Source of the DNA: M3007 sp046296435
Lineage (GTDB): Bacteria; Bacteroidota; Bacteroidia; Chitinophagales; Saprospiraceae
Length of the DNA stretch: 64,000 nucleotides
Reading direction: 5' to 3'
Assembly (NCBI GenBank): GCA_046296435.1
Contig: JBKBLI010000010.1
Coordinates: 1-64,000 of the forward strand
Below, in pieces: positions 42,832 through 52,800 of the stretch. How positions within the stretch are numbered: position 1 is the first letter of the stretch; each line of letters starts with the position of its first letter. The position numbers were made by a program, and so were the translations under genes. The notes under the pieces are model-generated. The model had not been told where the DNA came from. It ran no database searches and saw only the letters and a list, made by a program, of their open reading frames with translations.

Positions 42832-43017
42832 GGGCGTTGTCCAAAGCGTTGTCGGCGACCAACTCACCGCGCGAGATACGTCCTAGCCCGCTTTAACCGC
42901 TTCCTTTTTGTCTCGCCTTGTTTTTTTCGAAAAAAGGCTAGCGGAATAAGGCAAGGACAGGCGAACGGGCGTGCTGCGCTCTTGCCGGATTTCATTTTTT
43001 CTGAAAAAAAAGCCGCG
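42832..43017. other. Convergent intergenic region with two T-A near-palindromes
   Basis: It contains T7-CG-A6 at 42922-42936, embedded in a longer GCC...GGC palindrome, and T6-CTG-A8 at 42995-43011 directly downstream of the minus-strand gene end. These may act as bidirectional terminators, although the stem is almost purely A:T. Confidence 0.45.
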
Positions 43018-43401
43018 TTATTTGAGCCTGGCCAGTTTGCTCATGAACCATACTTCGAAGACGGTGTAGGCGACATAAGCAGCCAGAAACACGCCAACGA
43101 ACCAGCTATCCTCGGGTTTTGCATATTCCCGATACACGAACAGAAAAGCCAGCGAAAGCGCCATTTTCCCGAACACAGAAAGCGAAATCAGGTTAGTGAA
43201 CGCATGTTTGTTGGTGCTGCGCGCAGCCGATACGCCTGCGGCATACAACCCGCCGCAAATACCTGCGAAGAACAATATAACCGCCGCCGAAAAACCCTGC
43301 CGGTGTTTGACCTCCGGGATCAGGGCGCCCAGAGCGGCGTAGAACAGCGCAAGGGAAAGGGAAAGGAGCGCGAGGATGCGTAAAAATGTCTTGGTCGTCA
43401 T
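43018..43401 (-). CDS. Small integral membrane protein
   Basis: A 127-residue protein starting MTTKTFLRILALLSLSLALF; a TTG seven codons upstream is less likely. Four hydrophobic segments are visible: about residues 6-25, 36-55, 77-95 and 101-120. The third follows a FTNLISLSVFGKMALSLAFL stretch and the fourth is VGVFLAAYVAYTVFEVWFM. Size and topology recall ATP-synthase-I-like/AtpI-type or DUF membrane proteins of Bacteroidota, but no family is firmly recognised. It lies just downstream of porD on the same strand and may be cotranscribed with it. Confidence 0.7.
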   Translation of the reverse strand: MTTKTFLRILALLSLSLALFYAALGALIPEVKHRQGFSAAVILFFAGICGGLYAAGVSAARSTNKHAFTNLISLSVFGKMALSLAFLFVYREYAKPEDSWFVGVFLAAYVAYTVFEVWFMSKLARLK

Positions 43402-43460
43402 TTTGTGCGGCGGCGTGTTCAATCAGGAAAGTGCGCGGGCGGCTTGTCTCGATAGCTCAG

Positions 43461-44375
43461 TTAAAAATTTACTTCCCGATAGCGGGTGGCATTGGCCGGA
43501 TCGGCTTTACTCATGATCTGGAACACGCGTTCGCGTTGGGGCTTGGGCGCCACTTTGAACATTTCGATCAATTCGTCGCGTTTGGCGTTGCTGAACATCT
43601 GCACGATCATCGAGTTGAAGTAAGCTACGCCCACTTTGTCTATGTCTTCCAGCGCCGAGAGTACGGCGCTGCGTGCCTGGTCCATGTCGGTGGTAAACAT
43701 GTCCAGACCTTTTCGATGGTAGGTGTACATGGCCGAACGGAACAGCTTGATGCGCGCATTGAGTAGGTTTTCGATCATCCAGTAGCGGTTGCGGCTTTTG
43801 CCGCCGTCGGCGGCGCGCCATCCGGGGCCGCCGCCGGACGCCGAGTTTTGTATGTTATTGACGATCTGTTGGGCCATCAGCAGATAAGGTTCGCCGCCGT
43901 AGAGCGAAAACGAATCGTAGTCTAAAGCCAGGATGATGTAGGCGTAGAAGGCGATCAGGGCGGACAGGTTGGGGTTGTCTGTACCGTCTGGCTGGAAGAT
44001 AATGGGTTGGTTTTCGGCGTAAGAGAACTGCACCTCTTTGTCCAGATGCGAGAGCAGCGGGGTTTCATAGCCGCTGCCATACACCGGGCGGGTGGCTTGC
44101 ACGGCCAGTTCGCCCAGAAACACGTTGTTGTCGCCCTCTGTTGAGATGGTGATGATAAAACTGCATTTGATCCGCTCATCGGGCTCGAAGATGTCTTTGG
44201 TCCACTTGGTTGTATTGATAAAATCGCGAAGCGCGTTTTCTAATTGGTCGAATATCCGGCGCTCGTATTTTTGGAGTTGGGGCGTGATGACGCGTACGTT
44301 GGCATTGAGTTCGCCCTGAGCGTTGACGCAGGTAAGGGCTGCAAGCGCGAAGAAAACAAGCAAGAATTTGCGCAT
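43461..44375 (-). CDS. porD: Type IX secretion system protein PorD (DUF4835 family)
   Basis: A 304-residue protein with a signal peptide (MRKFLLVFFALAALTCVNAQ). Family features: ELNANVRVITPQLQKYERRI, FDQLENALRDFINTTKWTKD, and the central YAYIILALDYDSFSLYGGEP. The C-terminal ERVFQIMSKADPANATRYRE is also typical. PorD-type proteins are accessory components of T9SS and gliding machinery in Bacteroidota. The gene follows coaBC on the minus strand, the usual neighbourhood. Its presence agrees with the T9SS-sorted cargo genes at both ends of the window. Confidence 0.88.
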   Translation of the reverse strand: MRKFLLVFFALAALTCVNAQGELNANVRVITPQLQKYERRIFDQLENALRDFINTTKWTKDIFEPDERIKCSFIITISTEGDNNVFLGELAVQATRPVYGSGYETPLLSHLDKEVQFSYAENQPIIFQPDGTDNPNLSALIAFYAYIILALDYDSFSLYGGEPYLLMAQQIVNNIQNSASGGGPGWRAADGGKSRNRYWMIENLLNARIKLFRSAMYTYHRKGLDMFTTDMDQARSAVLSALEDIDKVGVAYFNSMIVQMFSNAKRDELIEMFKVAPKPQRERVFQIMSKADPANATRYREVNF

Positions 44376-44430
44376 AGTGAGTCGTACAGTTTGTTTGGCC
44401 GTATGCTTGAGGCGATTGCTTTATTGGCCC

Positions 44431-45633
44431 CTACATCGGGTTTGGGGTTGCCTCGAGGCGCCGGATTATTTCGTCGGCGAGGTCTTGAGCGGCTTCTTTT
44501 TTGGTTTTCAGCGCGAAGGAAGTGTGGCTGCCGTCGCTGCGGAACACGCTAAGTTTGTTGGTATCGTGCCCAAAACCCGCTCCCTCGTCCCTCAGCGAGT
44601 TGAGGGCGATGAGGTCGAAGTGTTTTCTTTGTAATTTTTCCTGCGCATTGGCGGACTCGTTTTCGGTTTCGAGGGCGAATCCGACGTGGATCTGGTCGGG
44701 TCGTTTGCGCTCGCCGAGAGCGGCGGCGATGTCGGTCGTTTTGACCATGCGAAGGGTCAGGGCCTCGCCATGTTTCTTGATTTTTTGCTCGGCGGGGCTT
44801 TCAGGCCGGTAGTCGGCCACTGCGGCTGCAAATACGCAGATGTCCGATTCGGGATGGCGTTCGGCGCAGGCGGCGTACATATCGGCCGCGCTCACGACGC
44901 GAATGAGGCGTATGGCCGGGTGGGTAGGCGTCAAGGCGCTTGGGCCTAACACAAGGGTGGTATCTGCCCCGGCCTCTGCCAGCGCTTCGGCTATAGCGAT
45001 GCCCATTTTGCCGCTGGCGTGGTTGCCTACGAAGCGGACGGGGTCGATGGCTTCGTAGGTGGGGCCTGCGGTAACTAAGGCTTTTCGCCCGGCGAGGGCT
45101 TGTTTTTTTCGAAAAAAAAGTTGAAGCGCAGCGAGGATCTCCTCAGGCTCGGCCATACGCCCTTCGCCGTACAGTCCGCTGGCCAATTCGCCCACGCCGA
45201 CGGGCAGCGTGCGGACGCCGTGGCGCTCCAGCAGGGCTACGTTGGACTGGGTTGCCGGATGCCGCCACATGTCTAAGTCCATGGCCGGAGCGACGAAGGT
45301 TGGGCAGCGCGCCGAGAGATATACGGCGCTGAGGATGTCGTCGCACAGGCCGTGCGCCATGCGGGCCAGGGTGTTGGCCGTAGCCGGGGCGACGACCATG
45401 ACGTCGGCCCATAGGCCGAGTTCGACGTGGTTGTGCCAGGACTGCTCGTCGCTCACCGCATGATAGACCGGACGTCGGGAGAGGGTGGAGAGGGTGAGGG
45501 GGGAGATAAACTGGCTGGCGGCGCGGGTCATCAATACTTGAACTTCGGCCCCGGATTTAATCAAGAGGCGCGCAAGGGCAGCCGACTTGTAGGCTGCGAT
45601 CGAACCGCTTATCCCGAGTATGACCTTTTGCAT
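44431..45633 (-). CDS. coaBC: Bifunctional phosphopantothenoylcysteine decarboxylase / phosphopantothenate-cysteine ligase
   Basis: A 400-residue CoaBC with start at MQKVILGISGSIAAYKSAAL; the frame extends 54 codons further, overlapping rpoZ, with non-family sequence. The N-terminal CoaC flavoprotein half has GSIAAYK, the catalytic-His region WHNHVELGLWADVMVVAPAT-AN, and the PAMDLDMW substrate clamp. The C-terminal CoaB half begins LVTAGPTYEAIDPVRFVGNH and has SGKMG, VFAAAVADYRP and GFALETEN motifs. It catalyses ligation of cysteine to 4'-phosphopantothenate and decarboxylation, two steps of coenzyme A synthesis. It lies 13 bp after rpoZ in the bamD-rpoZ-coaBC-porD cluster. Confidence 0.96.
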   Translation of the reverse strand: MQKVILGISGSIAAYKSAALARLLIKSGAEVQVLMTRAASQFISPLTLSTLSRRPVYHAVSDEQSWHNHVELGLWADVMVVAPATANTLARMAHGLCDDILSAVYLSARCPTFVAPAMDLDMWRHPATQSNVALLERHGVRTLPVGVGELASGLYGEGRMAEPEEILAALQLFFRKKQALAGRKALVTAGPTYEAIDPVRFVGNHASGKMGIAIAEALAEAGADTTLVLGPSALTPTHPAIRLIRVVSAADMYAACAERHPESDICVFAAAVADYRPESPAEQKIKKHGEALTLRMVKTTDIAAALGERKRPDQIHVGFALETENESANAQEKLQRKHFDLIALNSLRDEGAGFGHDTNKLSVFRSDGSHTSFALKTKKEAAQDLADEIIRRLEATPNPM

Positions 45634-45646
45634 CGCCTTCGGCGTA

Positions 45647-45985
45647 TCAACGCGCTTCTTCGGCGCTTGGATAGCGCCACTGTATATCGCCTTCGAGGAA
45701 TTCGGCGGCGGCAATGATGGCCGGATTGGGCAGCTTTTCGTAGAATTTGGAAATCTCGATCTGTTCCTTGTTCTCCTGCACCTCTTCGATGACATCCGTA
45801 ATTTCGGCGAACTCTTCCAGTTTGCGCTGGATTTCGAGTTTGAGGTCGCTCGAAATCTGGCGCGCGCGTTTGGCGATGATGGCGATGCTTTCGTAAATAT
45901 TACCCGTATCTTTGACCAGTTCGGATACGTCGCGGGGTTGGACGTTGGGGTCTAACTGCTGGGCTTTGACTTTGATATCGCTCAT
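45647..45985 (-). CDS. rpoZ: RNA polymerase omega subunit, Bacteroidota type
   Basis: A 112-residue protein of the RpoZ/RPB6 family. The core DTGNIYESIAIIAKRARQIS followed by SDLKLEIQRKLEEFAE is characteristic of the Bacteroidota version. Omega assists beta-prime folding and assembly of RNA polymerase. It is followed after 13 bp by coaBC and preceded by bamD after 24 bp, a conserved arrangement in this phylum. Confidence 0.92.
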   Translation of the reverse strand: MSDIKVKAQQLDPNVQPRDVSELVKDTGNIYESIAIIAKRARQISSDLKLEIQRKLEEFAEITDVIEEVQENKEQIEISKFYEKLPNPAIIAAAEFLEGDIQWRYPSAEEAR

Positions 45986-46009
45986 AATTGCTTGTGTGGG
46001 TGTATTGAA

Positions 46010-46837
46010 TCAGGATAAGGATTTGAGTTTTTTACGCACGGCGCTGATTTCGCGCTCGGCGTCTTTGCGCATGCTTTTGACCTCTGAAGCGAATTTGCTT
46101 CGGGGATATTTTTCAAGAAAATCGTTGCAGCGGATCACGGTTTCCTGGTAGCGCGCTTCTTTTTTGTCGAGCACGCTGTTTTCGCTCAGGAGGTAATCGG
46201 CTTTTGCGATGAGGTACATGACGCGCTCAGCGTCGGGGCTTTCGGGATAGTCGCGCAGGAGGTTGTCAAACGAGATGACAGCCGATTGATACAGGCGCAT
46301 GTCGTAGTATTGCTTGCCTTCGGCGAAGGCTTTGGCCTCCAGTTTGCGACGGCATTCGTCGATCAGGCGGTTGCACTCTTCCACACGCTTGCTGTTGGGG
46401 AAAAGGTTGGCGAATGTCTGGAACTCGTCGATGGCCTGCAGGGTATTGGTCTGATCCAATCGGAAAGAGGGCGATTGCAGGTAGTTGCAATAGGCGGCCA
46501 TGTAGGCGGCTTCTTCCCGATTGGCGGAGTTGATGAAAGTGTTGGCAAAGTTCTTGAAATAGTAGGCTGCCAGCGTATATTGCTTGAGGTTGTAGTGCGT
46601 CCAGGCGTATTTGTAAAACGCCTCTTCGGACTTGTCGGATGCGCGTACGGCGCTGATTACCAGATCAAACAGGCTCAGGGCGCGCTGGTACTGTTGCTTG
46701 TCGTAGTAATAAAAAGCCTTTTGGAGGATCAACTCTGCGTCGCCGCTGGTACGGATCCGTTCGAATTCACTTTTGCAGGCCGTCAGCCCTATCGCAAGCA
46801 GGCCGAAAAACAGCAAAACGCCAAGGTGTTTTTTCAT
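46010..46837 (-). CDS. bamD: Outer-membrane assembly lipoprotein BamD
   Basis: 275 residues when started at MKKHLGVLLFFGLLAIGLTA-C, giving a proper lipoprotein signal with lipobox LTAC; an upstream in-frame ATG would put twelve extra residues before it. The remainder is a TPR-type solenoid: AELILQKAFYYYDKQQYQRA, then YKYAWTHYNLKQYTLAAYYF, FANTFINSANREEAAYMAAY and DNLLRDYPESPDAERVMYLI. BamD cooperates with BamA to insert beta-barrels into the outer membrane. The -7 box at 46845-46852 sits directly before this start and heads the operon. Confidence 0.93.
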   Translation of the reverse strand: MKKHLGVLLFFGLLAIGLTACKSEFERIRTSGDAELILQKAFYYYDKQQYQRALSLFDLVISAVRASDKSEEAFYKYAWTHYNLKQYTLAAYYFKNFANTFINSANREEAAYMAAYCNYLQSPSFRLDQTNTLQAIDEFQTFANLFPNSKRVEECNRLIDECRRKLEAKAFAEGKQYYDMRLYQSAVISFDNLLRDYPESPDAERVMYLIAKADYLLSENSVLDKKEARYQETVIRCNDFLEKYPRSKFASEVKSMRKDAEREISAVRKKLKSLS

Positions 46838-46844
46838 AAGCCCG

Positions 46845-46852
46845 CAAAGATA
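46845..46852 (-). promoter_or_regulatory. -7 promoter box of the bamD operon
   Basis: On the minus strand this reads TATCTTTG, an exact match to the Bacteroidota TAnnTTTG -7 consensus, ending only 7 nt before the bamD start codon. The mRNA is thus probably leaderless or nearly so. No TTTG -33 box at normal spacing. Confidence 0.6.
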
Positions 46853-47217
46853 CGCGATTTTCATATTGTGCATGGTTTTTTGTGCAAAATCGGGTAATCA
46901 ACGTGAAAAAAATGAGTAACGCTGCGCGAGCGTTTTTGTTAACGCAAAATACGCAGGTTTAGTATGCTAAACAGGAGGGCGGGAGCGGGTTTTCAACGGC
47001 CGACGCCATGACCTGGCAACGCGAAACGGGCTAAGAATCAGGGGGCGTGGAACGTGTCTTATGACCTTGCCCGCTATTTTCATGTAAAGCCAAAAGACGG
47101 CGGGTGTTTTGGTCCCGCGACTTCCGCGTTTGGTTTTTTGAAAAAATAAGCATCGCGAGTTGAGGCATATGAGAGGGGGCGGAGCGTAAAGCGGCCGGCC
47201 TGCCCGACCGAACGCTA

Positions 47218-47253
47218 TTTGGCCGCATAATGCGGCAGATTTGCATACCTTTG
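47218..47253 (+). promoter_or_regulatory. Promoter of engB
   Basis: TTTG at 47218-47221 and TACCTTTG at 47246-47253, with a 24-bp spacer, fit the Bacteroidota -33/-7 pattern (spacer somewhat long). The -7 box ends 7 nt before the ATG, so the transcript should have almost no leader. Confidence 0.6.
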
Positions 47254-47260
47254 CGCAATC

Positions 47261-47857
47261 ATGAGAATAACGAAAGCCAGATTTGTAGCCAGCTACCCCA
47301 ATCAGGCGAGTTGTCCGAAGACAGGGCTTCCGGAGTTTGCCTTCATTGGGCGCTCTAATGTGGGCAAGTCTTCTTTGATCAACATGCTGACCGGCCACAA
47401 GGGTTTGGCCAAGGTGTCTGCTACTCCGGGTAAAACGCGTCTGATCAACTATTTTTTGGTGGACGAATCATGGTATCTGGTGGATTTGCCGGGATACGGA
47501 TATGCGCGCGCCTCCAAAGTGGAGCAGCGCAATCTGTCGCGTATCATTGCGGATTATTTTGCTCATCGCAGCGAGTTGGTCAACGCTTTTGTGTTGATCG
47601 ATGCCAATATTCCGCCCACGCGCAACGATTTGGATTTTATAGACCAATTGGGCGATTTGCAGTTGCCTTTTTCGTTGATTTTCACCAAAGCTGATCGGGC
47701 CGGGGAGCAGACCATCCGGCGCAACATCGAGTTGTTTTTTGCCAAAATGTCCGAAACCTGGGCTGAACTCCCTTTGCATTTTGTGAGTTCGTCGGTGCGC
47801 CGCACCGGGCGCGAAGATATCCTTGAGTACATCGAAAACATGATTGAACAGCTTTGA
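47261..47857 (+). CDS. engB: Ribosome-biogenesis GTPase EngB (YihA/YsxC)
   Basis: A 198-residue P-loop GTPase with G1 GRSNVGKS (about residues 30-37), the G2 region TPGKTRLINYF, G3 DLPGYGYA, G4 TKAD and a G5-like SSS near the C-terminus. Length and motif variants (FIGRSNVGKSSLINML) are typical of EngB, which acts in assembly of the large ribosomal subunit. It starts directly after a -7 box and is followed after three bases by the acyltransferase gene. Confidence 0.96.
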   Translation: MRITKARFVASYPNQASCPKTGLPEFAFIGRSNVGKSSLINMLTGHKGLAKVSATPGKTRLINYFLVDESWYLVDLPGYGYARASKVEQRNLSRIIADYFAHRSELVNAFVLIDANIPPTRNDLDFIDQLGDLQLPFSLIFTKADRAGEQTIRRNIELFFAKMSETWAELPLHFVSSSVRRTGREDILEYIENMIEQL

Positions 47858-47860
47858 GAT

Positions 47861-49573
47861 ATGGGTAAAGACGTCAAAATATATCCGCATATTTATCCCA
47901 GATTCGAAGATTGGCCGGTATATCAACTCAGCCGCGACAGGGCTCAGTTTATTCAGGACATCGACGCGCTTACTTTCGAAAAATTGTCGCGTAAAGACTT
48001 GCCCGAATTGATTGCCAAGACGCTATATCTGGAGCGTATCCGGCTCAAGGAGGATCCCTGGAAAGTGGATCCTCCCAACGAGAAAGCTTTTTGGAACAAG
48101 ATCGGCAAGCGCCTGATCAAGCGCTCTTTGGATAAAGAGTCGGAGGAAGCGCGCAAGGCTGCCGAAGAGATACTGGCCAAGATCATACACCGCTATTCGG
48201 AGGAAATTGTCGGTACGTTTTCGGTCTCGCATTTTCGGTTTGCCCGGCGTTTTCTGACGGCTTTTTTCAATCGCTTGTTCAATGCGGCGGTGCGGCGTAA
48301 TTTCCTCAGGGGTTTGTTCAGGGGGAGGCGCAACCTGTACGAACAGTTCAACGTACGCGGCGATGTGGAGAGGGTGCGCGCCCTGTTTGAGCGCGGCGCG
48401 GTGGTGGTGGTGCCCACCCATTTCAGCAATCTGGACTCGATTTTGGTCGGCTATGTGATGGATCAGATCATGGGTTTGCCCGCATTTGCGTACGGCGCCG
48501 GGCTGAATCTGTACAACTTTGGCCCTGCCGCGTATTTTATGAACCGCTTGGGCGCTTATCGCGTGGACCGGCGCAAGAAAAACCCAATATATCTGGAGAC
48601 GCTCAAGTCCATGAGCATGCTGAGTATCCGAAGAGGGGTGAACAACCTGTTTTTCCCCGGGGGGACGCGCTCCCGCTCGGGCGCTTTGGAGAGCGATCTG
48701 AAGATGGGGCTGCTCGGCACAGCCGTAGAGGCGCAGCGCGTAATGTGCCAACAAGGCGAGCGCCGCAAGGTGTTCATTGTGCCGATGGTGATCGGTTATC
48801 ATTTTGTGCTGGAAGCGCCGTTTCTCATCGAGCAGCACCTGCGCGCCATCGGCAAGGAGCAGTACCTGCGCCTCAAAGATGAAGGGCAGACGGTGCGCGG
48901 ATGGTTGCGCTTCATCTGGCGCTTTCTGTCCACTACCAGCGACATCACGATCAGCGTCGGTCGTCCGATGGACGTACTGGGCAACTTTGTGGATAGCGAC
49001 GGGGTCAGCCGCAATGCCTTTGGGCAGGAGTTGGATATTGCCGATTATTTCCGACACAACCATGCGATCAACGCCGACGCCCAACGCGAAGCGGAATATA
49101 CGCGGCTGCTCGCTTCCCGCATTTTGGACCGCTACTATGCCGAAAATGTGGTGCTCAGCAGCCATCTGGCGGCTTTTGTGGTATTCGAATTGCTGACCCA
49201 GGCCAACCCCCGATTGGATATATTTGGCGTGCTTCGGCTGCCTCCGGACGAATATGTCTTCCCCTTTGCAGTCGTCGAGGAGGCTTTGACCAAACTGTTA
49301 GAGGCGCTCCGCGAAATGCGGGATCAGGAGCGCATCCAACTGTGCGACAGCTTAGAAAATCCCACGGGTGACATCATCCGCGAGGGTATCCGCAAACTGG
49401 GCGTCTTCCATGCGGAGCCTCCGCTCAAATTCAACAAAAAAGGCGATATTGTATCGTCTAATTTTCGCCTGTTGTACTATTATCACAACCGCCTGACGGG
49501 TTATGGGTTGGAGAAAAGAATGCCGCAGATGGCTGACGCGGGCGAGTTCGAGCAGACGCTGCGGGAGGGCTGA
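47861..49573 (+). CDS. Glycerol-3-phosphate / lysophosphatidate acyltransferase (PlsB-like)
   Basis: A 570-residue protein of the glycerolipid acyltransferase superfamily. The catalytic H187-FSNL-D192 (VVPTHFSNLDS) and the downstream block NNLFFPGGTRSRSG, then IVPMVIGYHFVLEAPFLIEQ, match the PlsC/PlsB active-site motifs. The N-terminal 150 residues are helical, as in long PlsB-type enzymes. It would acylate glycerol-3-phosphate or a lysophospholipid at the inner membrane in phospholipid synthesis. It begins three bases after the engB stop. Confidence 0.85.
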   Translation: MGKDVKIYPHIYPRFEDWPVYQLSRDRAQFIQDIDALTFEKLSRKDLPELIAKTLYLERIRLKEDPWKVDPPNEKAFWNKIGKRLIKRSLDKESEEARKAAEEILAKIIHRYSEEIVGTFSVSHFRFARRFLTAFFNRLFNAAVRRNFLRGLFRGRRNLYEQFNVRGDVERVRALFERGAVVVVPTHFSNLDSILVGYVMDQIMGLPAFAYGAGLNLYNFGPAAYFMNRLGAYRVDRRKKNPIYLETLKSMSMLSIRRGVNNLFFPGGTRSRSGALESDLKMGLLGTAVEAQRVMCQQGERRKVFIVPMVIGYHFVLEAPFLIEQHLRAIGKEQYLRLKDEGQTVRGWLRFIWRFLSTTSDITISVGRPMDVLGNFVDSDGVSRNAFGQELDIADYFRHNHAINADAQREAEYTRLLASRILDRYYAENVVLSSHLAAFVVFELLTQANPRLDIFGVLRLPPDEYVFPFAVVEEALTKLLEALREMRDQERIQLCDSLENPTGDIIREGIRKLGVFHAEPPLKFNKKGDIVSSNFRLLYYYHNRLTGYGLEKRMPQMADAGEFEQTLREG

Positions 49574-49848
49574 GCGCGGATGACGGGGGCGGGTCTCCAT
49601 GCGCCCGTTTGCGATTGGCCTTTTTTCGAAAAAAAGGGGAGCGCGCACAAGTTGTGGGCGTGCCTGCACCCTGCGCCCACGGTCCCGCGCCTGTTTGCAT
49701 TGGGCGCCCGGGATGGCCCATCTGGCCCGAAATAGCCTGCTTTTTTGGGGTTAAACCGACGCGTCAAGTTTTTTTACAAAGCAATTTAAAGCGTCGCGCT
49801 GCGTTGTAAGGGCGTTTAGTCACCCCCTAAGCCGGCGGCTCTGAATTC
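49574..49848. other. Intergenic region before tamB
   Basis: 275 bp with no gene supported. A T6-CG-A7 near-palindrome lies at 49621-49635. No clear promoter. Confidence 0.4.
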
Positions 49849-52800
49849 ATGGCAATTTCCCGCATCCGACTGCTTCGATGGAGGATACTTTTGACCCGCG
49901 TCTGGTCAAAGGCGGAGGTTGTTTTGTATTATTTGTTGATGGCGCTCACGATCCTTTATTTTGTGCTGCAATCGCCTGCGGTGCAGAATTGGCTGATTGG
50001 GCGGGTCGCAGGGTATTTTGCGCGTGAATGGGATACGGAAGTGCAGGTGGGGCATGTTGACGTGCAGTTTTTTGATCAGTTGTTGCTCGAAAACGTGTTG
50101 GTGCGCGACCAGCAAGGCGATACCCTGATGGTCTGCGGCCGCTTGAAGGCGGGTTTGCGCCGCAATATTTTCAGCCTTCTGCGCAACCGAATGGAGTTTG
50201 ATGAGTTGGAAATACAGCGGGCGCGCTTCTACATAAGCCGGGCTGAGGGCGCTGAGCGCAATAGCTTGCAGTTTATTCTGGATTACTTCGCCCCCTCCTC
50301 TCCGTCGCCACCTTCCGAACCTGCCCCATTTTTGCTGGCCATACGCCAATTGCGCCTGCACGACGTCGTTTTTCGGTCTGACGATCGGGTCTTGGGCGAG
50401 CGTATGGAGTTTCGGGTGCAGGATGCCGTTGCGCGCTTGGATGTATTTGACGCCCAAAAGGGGTTTTTCAATATCCGTACGGTCAATATATCGGGCTTTC
50501 ACTTTGGTTTAGGCGAATTTCCGGCCCGACCCTTGCCCCAATCCCGCACCCCTCCGCCCGTAGCCCGCGCATCGGAGGCTACGCCGGATACGCTGCGCTT
50601 TTTTGTGGGGAGTTTTCGCTTAGAGCGCGGTTCTTTCCGATTGGATCAATTCGACAGCCCACCTGACGACGAGGATGCAGTCATCGACTTTGAACACATG
50701 TTGGTGAGTGATATTTCGATCCATGCCGACAGCGTTTTTTTTGACGATCAGTTGAGTTTTGAGGGCGTGCTGCGCAAGTTATCGGCCCGCGAAAAAAGCG
50801 GTTTTGAACTCAGCGCTTGCGCCGCCCGGCGGGTTGTGGTCAACGACACGATCACCGCTTTGTACGGCGCCCGCATCGTGACGCCGCGATCGGAACTCGG
50901 CGATACGATAGCCTTAAAATATAGGAGTTATCGGGATTACCAGCATTTCACGGAGCGGGTCCGTTTCGATATCCGGCTCAAGGAGGGGTCTAGCGTGTTG
51001 GTGCAAGACATTGCCCGATTCAGCCCGGAGTTGCCTCAGAACTCGATCTTCAAACGCAATCTGCAGCGCACTTTGGATATTTCGGGGCGTATTTCCGGGC
51101 CGGTTGACAGGTTGAAAGGCCGGAATTTGACGATCCGCTCCGGACAGGATCTTTTTTTCAAAGGCATATTTGAGGGCGATGACCTGAGCAAGGGCGAAGA
51201 AGCTCTGCGCATGCGTTTTGTGTTCGAGACGCTACGCTCCAACATTGGTAGTCTGCGACAGATTTTGCCCGGCTTTAATCCCCCCGGGGCTTTTGACCGT
51301 CTGGGGAATGTAGATTTTAAGGGCGAGTACCTTATCTTATTTGGGTACGACCACGTATTGATTGGCGAGCTTAACACCGCGCTGGGACATGCGCGCACCA
51401 ATATCAAGCTCGATTTGGCTCAAGGGAGGAGCAAAGCCCGGTATTCGGGCTATCTGAATCTTTCCGGTTTTGATATTGGCGTTTTTTCGGACAATCCGGA
51501 TCTGGGCCGGACTACGCTGCGTGTCAATTTAGCCGAAAATTCGCGCGGACTTACGCTCGAAAGCATCAAAGCCAAAGTGTCGGGCGTCATCGATTCGTTG
51601 GATTACAGGGGCTACCGCTACCGGGATATCCGCATGAATGGCGACTTCAACCCGCGTAAGTTTGATGGCGAGCTGGTAGTGGAAGACCCCAATGCCGATT
51701 TTCGCTTCAAGGGGTATATCAGTTTTCGCGACAGTTTGCCCTATCTGCGTTTCAGTGCGGACGTGCGTCGGCTTGATCTCAAAGCGCTTTATTTCACGGA
51801 GCGCGACCTATGGCTTTCCGCGCAGATCCGCCAGGTTTATCTCGACGCCAACAATTGGGACAACCTGATCGGCAACGTCAATATCCAGAATATCCGGATT
51901 GTAGAGAACAAAACCGAGAATTATCGCGTCGATTCGATTGTCGCCACCTCTACCATTGGGGCAAACGGCAGGAAGCGTTTCGTCATACGCTCCGATTTTT
52001 TCTACGGCGAGTTGGATGGTTTTTTTCGCTTGACCACACTGCCCAACAACGTGCAGCGTCTGTTATATCGCAATTATCCGGAGTTTGCGAAGATGCTCAA
52101 CTTTACGCCGCCCGACTCCAGCGTCGTTCTCGATGAGGATTTTCGGTTTTTGATCAGCGTCAACGATGAGCGCGACGTGCTCCGGCTTCTTGATCCCGGT
52201 ATCCGCAACCTGACCGGCGCCTTTGCCAATGGGACTGTCGATGCCATCAACGAAAAAACCGAGTTGCGCATCGATATCCCGCGCTTGAGCTATGGCGCGA
52301 CCTCGTTCTACAACACGGCTTTTTTCTGGCAGGGCATCGAAAAAGTAGGCTTCTACCAAATGCTGCTACCCGATATAGATGCCTCCGGCCGGCATTTTGC
52401 CCCATTTACCTTGTATGGCGATATCGAACAAAACAAAACCGACTTCACGCTGCGCACCGAGGATAAAGCCGACTCCACACGTTACTATTTGCGCAACGTC
52501 AACCTCAACGCTTCGCTCCTGGCCTTGGACAGCCTCTGGGAAATTCGCTTCAATCCCTCTCAATTGACGCTGTTCAATCTGGACTGGACCATGTATGAGA
52601 AAAACTACATCCGCTTCAAACCCGGCTATCTGCAAACGCGCGATTTTGAACTGTTCAGCGGCGATAAGCGCATTCTGGTCGAAGGCTCTGACTCCGGTCG
52701 GGGCTTGAGCGTCTTCATGACCAACTTCAACCTCAATTTGCTCGATCCGTTTCTGAACTCATCAGATATAGCCTTTGAAGGCCATATCTATGACCTTGAC

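Larger units (their letters stand above)
46838..47260. other. Divergent intergenic region between bamD and engB
   Basis: 423 bp without a supported gene. It carries -7 boxes for both flanking genes and a T6-G-A6 near-palindrome at 47134-47146. The rest shows nothing recognisable; a 143-codon open frame on the minus strand has no family features. Confidence 0.6.

Noticed and set aside
45634..45795. Longer N-terminus for CoaBC
   Set aside because: The extra 54 codons overlap rpoZ and contain no family sequence; the MQKVILGISGSIAAYK start is standard.
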